The notes beneath the pieces were generated by a model. The model saw nothing but the letters and a program-made list of their open reading frames with translations. It was not told where the DNA came from and made no database searches. From contig CASBWL010000422.1 in the NCBI GenBank assembly GCA_949130495.1, forward strand, positions 248,001 to 312,000: a DNA stretch of 64,000 nucleotides, written 5' to 3'. The DNA comes from Sambucus nigra. Its lineage: Eukaryota > Streptophyta > Magnoliopsida > Dipsacales > Adoxaceae. The number at the start of each line of letters is the position of its first letter. The first letter of the stretch is position 1. Of the stretch, positions 1-10,851 are shown piece by piece. Both the position numbers and the translations under genes were made by a program.

Positions 1-477
1 TAGTCATACAAAATTAATTTAGTACAAAAAATTATCCACTAGTAAAATTAAATGCACTAGTATGTGAACTTATATTATCAAACTTTCACATCAGCACTTA
101 AAAGTAGAAAATTTCACATATAAAGTTGATAATGAACCTCTTCTAATTTTGGTGATGGTGCATGCCTCCCTCTTCGAGAAGTTTCTCCTCCATTCTTCAC
201 CACCACCTGACAAAGTTAAAACATAAAGTTGTTAAAGCTGTGCAAATTTCACTGTTTTATTGCAATGCTCATGATATTACCTCTCATCTTGCAAAACATC
301 CTCAAAGTTCTTAAGAGCTAGTAAAACATATCTCAATCCAAATTAAGGTACCATGTAAGAAAGATAACTAAATTAGTATTATTAAATCAGATTGCAAATA
401 ATGAAATGACAGTATTGAAGGGCAAAGAGAAAAGGTTCCAAACCCCTCCATATCTCTAAAATTAGTATCTTGTGGAT

Positions 478-1557
478 TCAAAATAAAGCCTCTGCCTGCT
501 TAATACAATGGGCAACATCTACGATCACTCGTTCGCGTAAGACCTGCAATAGAAAATGAATCGAAACAGTGTCCCAAGAGAATAATTTCTTATTTGTGAA
601 TATATCTCTGTATGTAGAAAAAAAAGAGGTATACTTTAATTTTGTCTTGACGGACATATGTATTGATATCGCCCCCTGCCCTCTCAAACACCAGAAGTAA
701 CTGTTGCCGAGCCAGCATTGATATCGATATCGTCCCCTCCTTTGCATAATTCTGAATTTCCTCTTCGGTCTCCTTTGTTGACCATGCAACAATTTCAATT
801 GACTCCATTTTATTTACTGCAAGACACAGATAGAAATCTAATACATACAAATCTAAGTTTAAACAATTAAAAGGTTCCTTCATCTATCAGAGAAAAAACA
901 CATTTAACTGTGTTAATGTTGCAAACATCCATCAAAAGTTCAGATGGGTGCACTAAAACAAAAATCGTCTCTGGTACAGCAAAAGCTTCGACACGTTTGA
1001 CAATAGAAAAAATTTATGCTTGTCATTGGCCAATATCATTCACGTATATAAAATTGTATCATATCAATCTAAACGATCCAAGATCATCCAAGTATAACTA
1101 ATCTTTGTAATCAAGAGAATTGATTATATATATACACACATATAAAAAGATAATACTTTAAGAGTACCATTGGCTAGTAATGACATGCACAAGTTATCCT
1201 TTTAACCTTATTTTCCCATCTAAATCTACCCCACCAAGAACCATTTAAATAAGAGAAGCTGAACCTAACCTTTAATATCATGATGCGTAATATTAGAGAT
1301 CATAGCATCAACTTGTGGACCTGTATGTACTGGGTTTTTTTTTCGTGATTCTGGTGCAACCTCAGCTTCGGCCAGTTGACGCTTTAGCTTTTTCAGAGCC
1401 TGAAAATGTATACATTAGTCACACACATCATTAAAACAAATGAATATAAAAATAAGTACTATATTCGGTTTCAACTAACAGGATTTGGGCGCTGCGTATC
1501 CAGGAAAACAACACGCAAGATACGCTCTACAACCACTTGATCATTATACTTATCAAA
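478..1557 (-). CDS. unidentified four-exon coding chain
   Basis: I do not recognise this protein. Four minus-strand exons join in phase with GT-AG borders: 1557-1480 (26 codons, begins FDKYND), 1399-1270 (43 codons plus one base, begins ALKKLKRQLAEAE), 816-635 (two bases plus 60 codons, contains VAWSTKETEEEIQ) and 543-478 (21 codons plus TGA, ends KQAEALF). That gives about 151 codons with no internal stop, and the phases 0/1/0 agree across all three junctions, which is unlikely by chance. No start codon was identified for the first exon, so the chain is probably the 3' part of a gene or a captured fragment. The second and third exons are rich in charged residues and could be helical. A further exon-like stretch near 1809-1870 does not join in frame. 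Confidence 0.5.
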
Positions 1558-2845
1558 CTATAGCAAAATGAAAATAATTGTACATGTTAGGTTCAACCCT
1601 TCCTTGACTACCATTAATAATTAATATATGCCATAAATTGATAAAAATCATATAATTCATTTTCATTTTATATCTAAGCAAATTGACATCAAACTTATCT
1701 TAGCTGGATGGTGTTTTGAAGAAAGTAAACTAGCTTGTCATGTTAATATGTTTGATGAGGCCATATGAAAAAGTCAGATAGTGGTGACAATAAGGGAAAT
1801 GAACTTACTGTCGAAGAGGCTGATCTTTGTCGATGTTGTCAGCATCTGAGTTCTCAGATTGCTGCTAATTGCACTGGAAATCATGTTACTATGATGAAGT
1901 ATACAACTTGATGGTCTTTGTTTTAAGTGTATGTTGATTCAATTTTCTGGAAAATGTTGATGTGTCCATGTTTTGATTACAATGTTATCAACAACCTGAA
2001 ATTTGTGTCTGTGTCAATTTAAACCGGACATTTCAATATTTTTAATGTTACTTTAAGTACTTTAAGTGAATCAGTCACCAACCTTCATCTAACTTTATTT
2101 CAAATCATTAACGGACTGATGATTGGGCATTTATATGTTCTGAATAGATAGAAGATGAAGAATAGCACACAAAGATGAAGAAAGCATGAAATCAGAGATG
2201 GATGGGAGGTCTTGTTATGAGCCTGGAAATTAAGACAAATTAAAGATTTAGTTTGAAAACGAAATTAAGACAAATTAAATATTTAGGAGAGAACTGAAAT
2301 CCAAGAGATAGTTTAAGAACTATGTAGGTAATTAAATCTAAACAAGTTCTGATATTCAATGAATTCATTTCCATCGAAATAAATTCATGTAGTAAAACTG
2401 GAAAACAACAAAACTCAAATTGCACACAGGATCCGCTATTACAACTATCAAGAAAATATTTGAGACTCGTCTGAAAGTATGTGTGTATTCTAAATCTACC
2501 CCTTTTCCCATGCAAAGTATGGTGATGATGTTTCTAAGAAACGGAGGTGTACATGCTTTTGTACTAAGACGTGGCAGAGTTAAGGTTTCGGATATAAGAA
2601 TAAAATAGTATTGGTAAAACTTGAACTTATAAAAGGAATCCGGTGGGAAGTTGTTCTCTTGAGATGAAGAGATGGAAACTCAACAAGAACACAAATTCTA
2701 TTCCACCTTATTCTATGTAACTCAGTCAATATTGTCCAAATAAATGAGTAAAGCACACATTCATAATGTTTCAATTGAGAGAAAATTAGTAATATCATCA
2801 AACCACAAAATCAAGTGCAAATAACACTGAAAAATGAAATCAAAC

Positions 2846-2950
2846 CTTAACGCAATTTCCAAGAGTTTTAGTGGACCCACGAGATCACGTAAAGATATCA
2901 TCAATCCCAACAAACTGCAGCACCTTCTTGGGCACCCTAGCTGCAACAAT
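2846..2950 (-). pseudogene. RPS2: fragment of cytosolic ribosomal protein S2 (uS5)
   Basis: Read on the minus strand, the segment begins IVAARVPKKVLQFVGIDDIF and continues after one codon with SRGSTKTLGNCVK. This matches the conserved core of eukaryotic 40S protein S2 (uS5). A TGA replaces the serine codon usually found before SRGST, so the reading frame is broken. The exon ends at an apparent donor (AAG, then GTTTGA). Only this exon of the roughly 270-residue family protein is recognisable, so it is a gene piece and not a working gene. It lies about 600 bp downstream of the uL2 piece, in the same orientation. Host RPS2 and RPL8 are separate genes, so their joint presence suggests capture by the enclosing transposon. 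Confidence 0.8.
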
Positions 2951-3568
2951 CATAAACCAAATTGTTTTTATATTTTTGTTTTTTTATATTCAATAAAGTT
3001 ATAAGCACCTTCTTGGACTTTCGATATTCAATAAAGTTATAAGCTCCTTTAGGTTCTGTAATAGCATATACTTGCTATAAAAAAAATTGTAACCCACTCT
3101 TGGATCCAACTTGCGGAAGTTAAGGTATACATCTAATTATAAGAAAACACATCTAATTGTGTTTAAAATACCTTGTAAGAAAACACATATAATTGTTAAG
3201 TATGCATCGGAACATTACTATGCTGTTTAAAATAGACATGGACCAACAACATAATCAGAACACACTTCTCACCGGATAAGTGAACAGAAAGTACCACCAC
3301 CAACATAATTGAAAACATCTATAATTCATAGTTCCATATTCTAATTTCAATGAAATTATACAATCATCCATTAATCCAACAGTAGCAAATGTATATTAAA
3401 GAAAACTACTCATTTAGTGAACCACAAATGTTCATTATCACGATATTTGTGTTAAATTATTGAAATTGATTAAACCTAAGCCATATTCGAACCTTATATT
3501 TAAAAACATGTGGAAATAGAAAGCATATAAAGTGTAGTAAAGAAAAGAAGTTGGTTTAGTTGTAATAC

Positions 3569-3692
3569 CTAGAGGTTCCATTGTTTGGGTTGTGACTAAT
3601 AACAATAGCGTAGTCACCAGAAGCTCTGGCCAAGACACTACGATCAGCGGCATGGTGTTCGACATTGCAAACAACAACCCTTCAGGGATGAT
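3569..3692 (-). pseudogene. RPL8: fragment of cytosolic ribosomal protein L8 (uL2)
   Basis: On the minus strand an exon-like segment runs from an acceptor (CATTCAG) at about 3693 to a donor (GTATTAC) at 3568. It encodes IIPEG, then after a one-base frame change [13 protein letters not shown], followed by [20 protein letters not shown]. These are signature stretches of the eukaryotic 60S protein L8 (uL2), which helps build the peptidyl transferase centre. Only about 40 of some 260 residues are present. The frame change makes it a pseudogene unless it is a small assembly error. It is co-oriented with the uS5 piece. Confidence 0.78.
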
Positions 3693-4589
3693 CTGAATGG
3701 AAAGAATTAAAATCTAGCATTTTAACAAAGAAAAGTAAACAAAATTTAAAAAAATTAAAAGAAACCCAATTGATTTAAATGACAAATTAAAAAGTATAGT
3801 ATTAGATCCAATTGTTAAAGATTCTTATTAAACATAAATTTAGATGGCTAAGGCTCACACATTCCAATTAAAATAAAACACAGAGACACAAACCTCTAGT
3901 TGAGAGCATTACATTACATTAACTAAACTGAAGAACTGCCTGCCAAAAAAATAACATCAATACCTGCAAAAAAAAGGCATTAAAGATGAATTAGAAATCC
4001 ATAAAACCACTTGAACCTCTAAATGCTTAATGAAACCCTAAACGAATAGAAAGAATGGGTATTTTGTTATGTGAATGTCCATTATTATCTTAAAAATGAA
4101 GCCTAGCAATAAAAAATGAAATTTACCTGAAGACACTCTGTTAATGATCCTTGTGATGTGTTGTTGAGGAAAATTACTGAGTTAATAAAAACCATGTTTT
4201 CAGATGAGTTGACATTTCGTTAGTAAGAAAAAGTAAAACCATTCCTTACTCAGTTCACTCAGTTCAATTGCACTCTACATTATCCTATCTACTCCAAGCA
4301 CACACACCATTCCATTACACTTACTAAATTTCCAATGTACACACACTGCAACAACATACTACAAAATACAGCCCCATATGTTGACCAACAAACAAATATT
4401 AATCAAATTTAATTTTATCTTGGACCAAGACACTCACTAACAAGATTAATGCAACAAAAGAAAGCAAGTCACAAAATGGGAAATGGGAATCAATAAATTC
4501 AACAATACATAACTAAGTTCAAACAAGACCTCTCAAAACAAAAATTTACTAAAACAAATAATCCGTGTGGTAAATGAAATAGAAGGGAA

Positions 4590-4800
4590 ATGAAATGAAA
4601 TGGACCTTTAGAGATCTGGGTTGGCGAGAATCCAAGTCAGTTTGGTAGAATGATTCGTGTGTTGTTCGTGCACTCCGTAGCTGGAACCCTATAATGGAGA
4701 TGAACTATGATGGAGCGGTCAGATCTGAGAGAGAGGGGGGGAAGAAATTTTGGGGGTTTGAGAGTTTCGTGTGTGTGAGCGTTTTTTTTTAGTTTTGGGG
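4590..4800 (-). promoter_or_regulatory. possible leader or promoter region of captured transcript
   Basis: On the minus strand this stretch is pyrimidine-rich (CCCCCTCTCTCTC near 4735) and resembles a plant five-prime leader. It lies between the CACTA end and the first exon-like pieces, which all run on the minus strand. No TATA box was clearly identified. This is an inference from position and composition only. Confidence 0.25.
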
Positions 4801-4964
4801 TTAAATTTTAGTTGGAGTCATTTATTTCGTTAGGTGAAAAATACCTTTTAAAATATTGAATCAATATTAGTAACACTTATATTATATTACTAACACTAAT
4901 TTACTATGAGAAATAGTAATGGTAAATTACTATTAGTAATAAAAAAAATAATCTGTTACTAAAA

Positions 4965-4982
4965 GCTTGTTTTGGTGTAGTG
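4965..4982 (-). repeat. CACTA terminal inverted repeat
   Basis: The plus strand reads GCTTGTTTTGGTGTAGTG, the reverse complement of a canonical CACTACACCAAAAC start. The next three bases (TAG, 4983-4985) would be one copy of the 3-bp target duplication; the other copy is outside the window. Confidence 0.75.
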
Positions 4983-4985
4983 TAG

Positions 4986-5251
4986 TATGTATTACGAAGT
5001 ATGTTACTAATATATTGTTGTCCATATTATAGTGTATGTTTCACTTCCTCTCTTATTGTTTCACGTAGTTCCAATATATCAGCGATGTTGAAGACCTCTA
5101 TTGATATCTGACTCCCACTTAATTAACTTGTATGATTTTGTCTAGTATAGTTGATAATATGTATCTCTCTAGATATCCTTATGATATATATTTTATTAAT
5201 TAATTTCCATCATAGAAACATTAATTGAATAAAATTGTTATTGGGGAGTAC
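4986..5251. other. AT-rich intergenic segment
   Basis: There is no coding signal here. It should contain the junction between the CACTA element and the three-prime end of the neighbouring Helitron. A CTAG at 5140 was considered, but no stem-loop stands next to it, so the Helitron end remains unplaced. Confidence 0.3.
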
Positions 5252-5314
5252 ATACATCGCTTTGAATTCAATGACTTCTTGGATGGCAAGATTAATGTAA
5301 ACGTTGGTAGCGCT
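5252..5314 (-). pseudogene. RPA-like OB-fold exon fragment
   Basis: The minus strand encodes SATNVYINLAIQEVIEFKAMY and is followed by a GT donor. It resembles the stretch before an OB-fold boundary in plant RPA1-like proteins, where a strand with a conserved N-x-D/x-I-PEV pattern occurs. It lies downstream of the better preserved RPA-like domain at 5861-6301 and may be a later exon of the same gene. The similarity is recognised by eye and is short. Confidence 0.4.
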
Positions 5315-5860
5315 TGTTGTGGAGAGTGAGTGTCGGCCTTTAAAACATATTACTCGTAATAAATTTTCACAATCGTTATGTATATAAAAAAGTGAGTTTT
5401 AAAAGTGAATAACAACGAATATAATAATGTAATAAATTTATCGTTGAAGAGCCTCACGTTACATGACGTTACTATGACTATAACTGCAAATGAGCAGTTA
5501 CAACAGTCTTCTTTGTAATATCATTAGCATTTTTTCCTAGAGAGTAACACCAATTCATTATCCTATGCAATTTGTTGTTACTTATTAATTATTAAGCTTG
5601 TGTAATATGTGATTTAATTGGGAGTGATTAATACATGGTCTTGTCAAGCTCCAAGAGCCTTTTCGTCGCCATTCTTTCAGTCGACGTTTGAGTAGATGCT
5701 GGTGATATGAGAGAAACTATCCCAATAAACATGTAGGTCGAAATATTTAATTAGTAATGTAATTTTAGTATTTATATATAATTTATTTAATATGTTATAA
5801 AATAAGAACGTGTCAAATTAGTGTCATTATGAACCCAAGCTCTTAAGTCACTGAATTCAA

Positions 5861-6301
5861 CTAAGTTGAAGAGATGCATTGGATTTCGATGTGTGCATGA
5901 GCTTCTTTGACCACAGTTGACGGTAAGAATTGAAGCATGTATTCATGGGGATCAGATTTGTAGTTTATTTTGTTTTCAAGGACCTCGAGGTTGGAAATAT
6001 AATATACATTTCGTTCGATGAGCTTGCTCTCATATTTATCCAGCATGTACGTTCGAATGGACCCTGTTTTGGGAGAATTATGATATTCATAAGATTGATG
6101 GCAAATGACATATAATGATATTTGAAGATAGGGATATAATGTATTTACGTTTTCATCTAGCAACAACATGTCAAGTCAAATGGTTTCATTTCCTCTCTTG
6201 AAGTTCTTAGGTTTCCATTGCCTTGGTAGACGAACTTTTAATGTCTAGTCATCTCTTGTCTTACAGAGATCGTAAATTTTGTGGTAGGTTTCGAAGGTCA
6301 T
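5861..6301 (-). pseudogene. RPA1-like OB-fold protein (DUF223 type) of the Helitron
   Basis: From an ATG at 6301 the minus strand encodes a short lead with YDLCKTRDD, a TAG, then TLKVRLPRQW. An open frame 6169-5861 follows, with MLLLDENVNTLYPYLQ, YYISNLEVLENK and HEYMLQF. This is the pattern of the N-terminal OB fold of plant RPA1-related proteins (DUF223), which bind single-stranded DNA. The TAG stands where a tryptophan is usual in the family pattern. Position just downstream of the RepHel helicase and the shared strand fit the accessory RPA gene of plant Helitrons. One OB fold is clearly seen; the C-terminal part is fragmentary, so the gene is not functional. Confidence 0.65.
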
Positions 6302-6459
6302 TAAATCCCTGCATTTTTTAAAGATGGTTATATATAAGATTGCAATGAAAAAATAAAGTGTATGTTATGATTTTATTTAAAAAATGTATGTATATTATAT
6401 GACATCATCAACGATTGCCTAAATTATCTACCATTATAGAATTGGGATAACGCTTCTTC

Positions 6460-8210
6460 CTACACAATATTTGTGGTGTGATTATAATGATCTTTGTTTT
6501 CATTGATGATGAAAAATTTCATTCCAGAACCACTCTTAACTCTTAAAATAGCTACGTAGAGTTGTCCGTGACTAAATACTGGTTTAGGAAGGTATATGCA
6601 GACTTGATCCAACATTTGCCGTTGACTCTTAATTATTGTCATTAAGAATGAGATTCAGATTGGGACTTATCGTCGTTGCGTAATAAATGGCAATTTTGAA
6701 TCAGTGGTGGACATTAATATTCTTGGTATTAAGACCTAGTATCCTATATAGGATCCTGTAATGATTTTTATTTCAATGACCTTCGTTGCCAGTTGCGTGA
6801 TAATTAGGCGAGTTCCAGTACAAAGTCCAGCGGATTAATTTATGTTTTTAAGTAGAATTATTAGAGAACCGACCTTTAATTCTATTTCGTGGTTTGGAAC
6901 CCCAAGTAGTTTAAAAGTGTTTTGAAATTCCGCTGGGAACATTAAATCTTGGACTTGAATGGTTATTGACATCTTGGATATGGAATCGGAGATATGATAT
7001 GTCTTTTTATCCCTTGGTATTAATCGAAGCATGTAGTCATCAACTTCACCAATAGTTTGATTAGTGGGTGTCAGTACTGCTCTTGCCCTCAAATACACTA
7101 GATCTTAATTATTCTACAAAAAAATTGGGTACGTACTGGAGACGATATGTTGAATTTGGTTTTCAGTTTCTTCTATTAGGAATTCGTTAGGAATTTTAAT
7201 CCAATAGGGTTCCTCATCTTCATCAAAAGATTCCATCGGTATTTTCCCGTCATAATTAGTTAAGACCCATTCGGTGAACGTTGTCTAGCCATGGATGTGC
7301 ATGTTTTGTGTAAGGTTTAAAACATGGCATGACTCCCAAATGTAGGACTTGTTGATAGAGGCTTGAACTATGTCTTCTCGGCTTCATTTGTGCACAATCG
7401 GCAAAGTTTGTCTAAAGTCTCCTCCTAGAAGCACGGTTAAACCTCCATATGGATTTTCGAAAGAATTCTCATTATCTGCCCGTAGAATATCTCTAAGAGT
7501 TTTATCAAGAGATTCAAAAGTGTGACGATGATCCATGGGTGCTTCATCCCATATGAATAAAGTTTCCCTTTTTATTAAATCCACCAACTGGGTACCCTAA
7601 GAATATTACAAGTTGATTCTGCATTTATTTCAATGGGAATTGTGAATATTGAATGTGTTGTACGCCCTCTTGGAAGTAATAAAGCGGAAATGCCAGAAGA
7701 AGTAACTACTAAGGAAAATTTTCCTCCAGATCTTAAACATGCAAGGATTGTCTTTTAAAAGTAAATTTTCCTCGTTCCACATGCTTCCTGAAGAAAGTAG
7801 AGTTCGCCTTTCTTTTCATTTACATATTGCATGACAACATTATATATGTTGAGTTGTTCAACGTTAAGACCGTTGAATAGCTTGGTGTGTTCATCCTACA
7901 TCTCATGCTTGTCCTAAGATAACTCCTCCCTTAAGAAACGATTCTTAGGGTCACATATCAGAGTGTTGTCCGGTTGTGGCATTGGGGGAAAATCAGATAT
8001 TCCTTTACTATTTTTTTGAATCTCATATATTTTATATAGGGCATAACTTTGAATCTGATCGTCGCTCAAGATAAGATTTTCAAAGTTTAACAACTTCTTT
8101 TGCTGGTACAGTATATCCTTTGATAAAATATTCCAATGAGCTTCCGATAGTTTTTTAGGATCACTGACTTCCCAAAACATCAAAATCACTGTGAACAGTT
8201 CACGAAGTTG
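6460..8210 (-). pseudogene. Helitron PIF1-type helicase domain
   Basis: Pieces in order on the minus strand: a linker with SEAHWNILSKDILYQQKK and FPPMPQPDNT (8189-7914); a degenerate Walker A reading CGTRKI near 7764-7781 where GGTGKT is expected; Walker B region FIWDEAPMDHRHTFE and GGDFRQTLPIV (7587-7384); RAVLTPTNQTIGEVDDYML with NHEIELKVGSLIILLKN (7098-6835); and the terminal KSQRQMLDQVCIYLPKPVFS with LYVAILRVKS (6642-6460). These are the conserved PIF1/RRM3 superfamily 1B blocks of plant Helitrons. Frames change between blocks and the ATP-binding loop has lost its glycine-lysine-threonine, so the helicase is dead. Confidence 0.85.
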
Positions 8211-8545
8211 AAGCCCAGCTGCCCATTGAGAAGCTTGTTAAAGTGCGTCATGACACTCTTTGTCATCTTCTAGTAGATCTCTAGCGTAATATGCAACTTT
8301 GTAAGTTAATTCCCTCAAAAGTTCGAACCTCTTCGTAACTCATTTCCCCTCAGAGAAACAATCTCAAGTAAAATATTTCTCTAGATAGTGGATGATCATA
8401 TACAATACAACTAAGGCTTGTACCAGATTTTCTTCACATTAACTACTTCTCTAATGATTTCCATATTTACTCTTTTGGAAATCCTTCATATGCCAGATTT
8501 CTTGTGTCTTTATATTTGTTGTTTGTATTCATCCATTCCATAAAC

Positions 8546-9700
8546 TTAACCAATCACAGTGTCAAGCTGATCTGAATCCTTAGAGGTCACCATTTGTTCT
8601 TTGGGAAGATGGAATGTAAGTCGTTCAACGATAATGCTCTTAAATTGTATATCAAACTCATATATCCTCCAACACAATTCATATGCAGATAGGTATCGAC
8701 AGTCTATGAAGTTTTTAATCTCCATCAACTATTAGTGAATGGTCTTGACCATTTTCAGATGTTCTTGATTCAGCATGCTCAAGTGAAACTCTTGCTCTGT
8801 CAGGTCCTTTGTTTGTATATTTGAACAAATATTTAATTGACCTTGACTTGTTGCACCATTCGACATTTATATGAGCTTGATATTTGACCACTAAATCAAT
8901 ATTATGAGGTACCATAAATTTGTTGTCAACTTTTATGCCCATTTTAGTAACATGTCTTCCATCATCTCAGCACTTATAAACTGGGAAACTGTTATCATCA
9001 ATTGTAGTATGTTTCCAGGATTTCTTTGGGAAGTGTTTGGAACAAATTTCATTTATCATACATGGACACTTTGGATTAGCATCTCTACATGGACCATAGA
9101 TCATGAATTGAGATACAATGGCATATCTAACGGGGTCTGATTTACAATAGGGTATTTCTGTAGATATTATTTTATCGACATCCGCTGGGGTTGGTTTCTT
9201 AGCATCCGTGTGCAAGAAAAGATGTATATGTGCATATGTGAGACCTATTTTCTGGAATTCAATCATGTATATCGCTGAAATGGTTTAAAGGTGTATTTGA
9301 GGTATGAGTTTTGAGTTTAGAAAAAGATAAATAACGTTATAGTATTTTATATTATATATGTTATAAAGATGTATTTTCGCTAAAAGTAGACATACCCGCA
9401 AGTACACGCCCAAAGTGATTTTTCTTTGTCTAATAATTTAATAGCTCATCAAGCTTTATTTAAATACTCTTGACACGATATTAGGTCTTTCAGTTGGAGA
9501 TAAGAAATTTGTGATTTTTGTCCAGTTTGGATTGGTGGTGAATGCCAAGAATAAGTCAGGGTTTCCAAACCATCTACAAATATCCGTTGCGTCTTAAAAG
9601 TTTTGAGCCATATATCTAAGACCGTCTGTGAAACTTGATGGCAAAACGATACGTTTTCCAACAAATGATAGAGTACAATCTCCTTACAATACCACATCTT
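8546..9700 (-). pseudogene. Helitron Rep (HUH endonuclease) domain
   Basis: The Rep domain nicks and rejoins DNA during rolling-circle transposition. Visible pieces: the segment around 9700-9490 with CRWFGNPDLF in a shifted frame; MIEFQKIGLTYAHIHLFLH, then VDKIISTEIPYCKSDPVRYA and FMIYGPCRDANPKCPCM (9266-8967); VPHNIDLVVKYQAHINVEWC and IKYLFKYTNKGPDRA with the paired catalytic-type tyrosines (8942-8715); and IKNFIDCRYLSAYELCWRIY (8728-8546). The usual HUH motif appears as YAHIH, so its first histidine is a tyrosine. Together with frame changes between the pieces, this indicates an inactive endonuclease. Confidence 0.85.
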
Positions 9701-9841
9701 TTATTCCTTTATACAGTTCATCTCTCAACTTTGTTTGGCTTGAGCGTACCCAACACAGTATTTCCTCTTCTATGCATGTGTATGCATCTACCTATATTAT
9801 TGGAATAGTCTCCTGCCTAAAAATAGAGTTTGGCCTTGTTC

Positions 9842-10800
9842 CTACGTTGTTATAGCTTGTATGCATAAAACTCTCTCATAGTCACACATTTTCATTTGAT
9901 TAGTTTGTTTCCAGGGATATTTCGATACTTTATGCCCAATTGGAATCCATATTCTCCATATGGGAAAAGAAGTGGGTGTTTCATTGCCATGAACAAGGGA
10001 TGTATTCCAGTAATTCGTTGCAATCCACCACACATGTTATCAACGATGACATCTCTGCTTGCACTTTCTTCAGTAAAATATCCAACAATGATTGACGCAA
10101 TTTCTGATGCGCTCGATAGATTATCAATAGATGGGTAAGTGTTTCTTTATTGAAGAATTCTTATTCTTATCGTTTGGACATCAGATTCGGTAAAACGATC
10201 TCTGGCCATTCTGAATACTTTAGCAAGCTCATTGTTTGTATCGATCATCAATAATAAATCAGACACCACGGTTGGATCAAGTCTATATGATCTAATTTCT
10301 ATGCCTAACGTCCTTATCTGATTTCTTACCCCATTCTCGGTGTCGTACACGTAAAGGTTTGCAAACTTCGGAGGTTTCCCTGTAATCGAATGTAGTGAAC
10401 CAATCTTGTGATGATTTTGTCCAGATATTCAGTAGACATACAGAGCACAACCATTATTTATAAGGTTGTCTACGATTGCACCGGTAGATGTAAAAGCTAA
10501 TATTGAATTGTATGCTCTTAAATTGTCTTTGAATTTTGATACTGCAACTCGATTATCTGATGTCAAAAGAGAGTTCAATGGTTCCGACGTCGGGCGTAAC
10601 GTGGGTAGTCTAACTCGACTAACTTGGTAGCATATGCTAAATTTTAGAACTCTAGGCATTTTACTCTTGTCATTTCTCTCTTCGTACCAAAGAACTACAT
10701 TACAATGTGGGAAAATGTGTGTAGGCATTCCGAAATTCATTGGTTGCCAATACGTCCCTATATATCCATTAATATATTAGTAGTCAATATATATATATAT
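9842..10800 (-). pseudogene. Helitron N-terminal domain (Helitron_like_N)
   Basis: The minus strand from about 10780 gives a zinc-ribbon-like start with FPHCNVVLWYEERND, then SLLTSDNR, NLRAYNSILAFTSTGAIVDN (10740-10429), YDTENGVRNQIRTLG and NELAKVFRMARDRF (10350-10147). In another frame it continues with SSASEIASIIVGYF and LQRITGIHPLFMAMKHPLLF (about 10135-9950). These blocks belong to the region that precedes Rep in plant Helitron proteins. The blocks are separated by stops and frame changes. The first cysteine of the usual CxxC-like motif seems lost, with one cysteine kept (HCN). Confidence 0.8.
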
Positions 10801-10851
10801 ATTCTATGAATGTTTAATTTCGAAAAGATTGGGCAAAATAAATAAACTTAA

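Larger units (their letters stand above)
1..4982 (-). mobile_element. CACTA-type transposon, right-hand part, with captured gene pieces
   Basis: The right end is seen directly: an 18-bp terminal repeat at 4965-4982 reads on the minus strand as CACTACACCAAAACAAGC, the usual CACTA start. Inside it, 4855-4964 holds repeated TTACTAA/AGTAACA motifs like CACTA subterminal repeats. The left end is outside the window, so the size is unknown and I cannot prove that everything back to position 1 is one element. No TNP2-like transposase is visible, so this copy looks non-autonomous. The interior carries minus-strand exon-like pieces matching ribosomal proteins uL2 and uS5 and an unidentified four-exon chain, as expected for a gene-capturing (Pack-type) CACTA. 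The terminus is firm; the extent is inferred. Confidence 0.6.

Noticed and set aside
1809..1870. Possible first exon (minus strand) of the four-exon chain
   Set aside because: It has a good donor (GTAAGTTC), but joining it to the 1557-1480 exon breaks the frame or meets a stop.
5140..5147. TCTAGTAT as the 3' end of the RepHel Helitron
   Set aside because: No hairpin lies within the expected distance on the minus strand.
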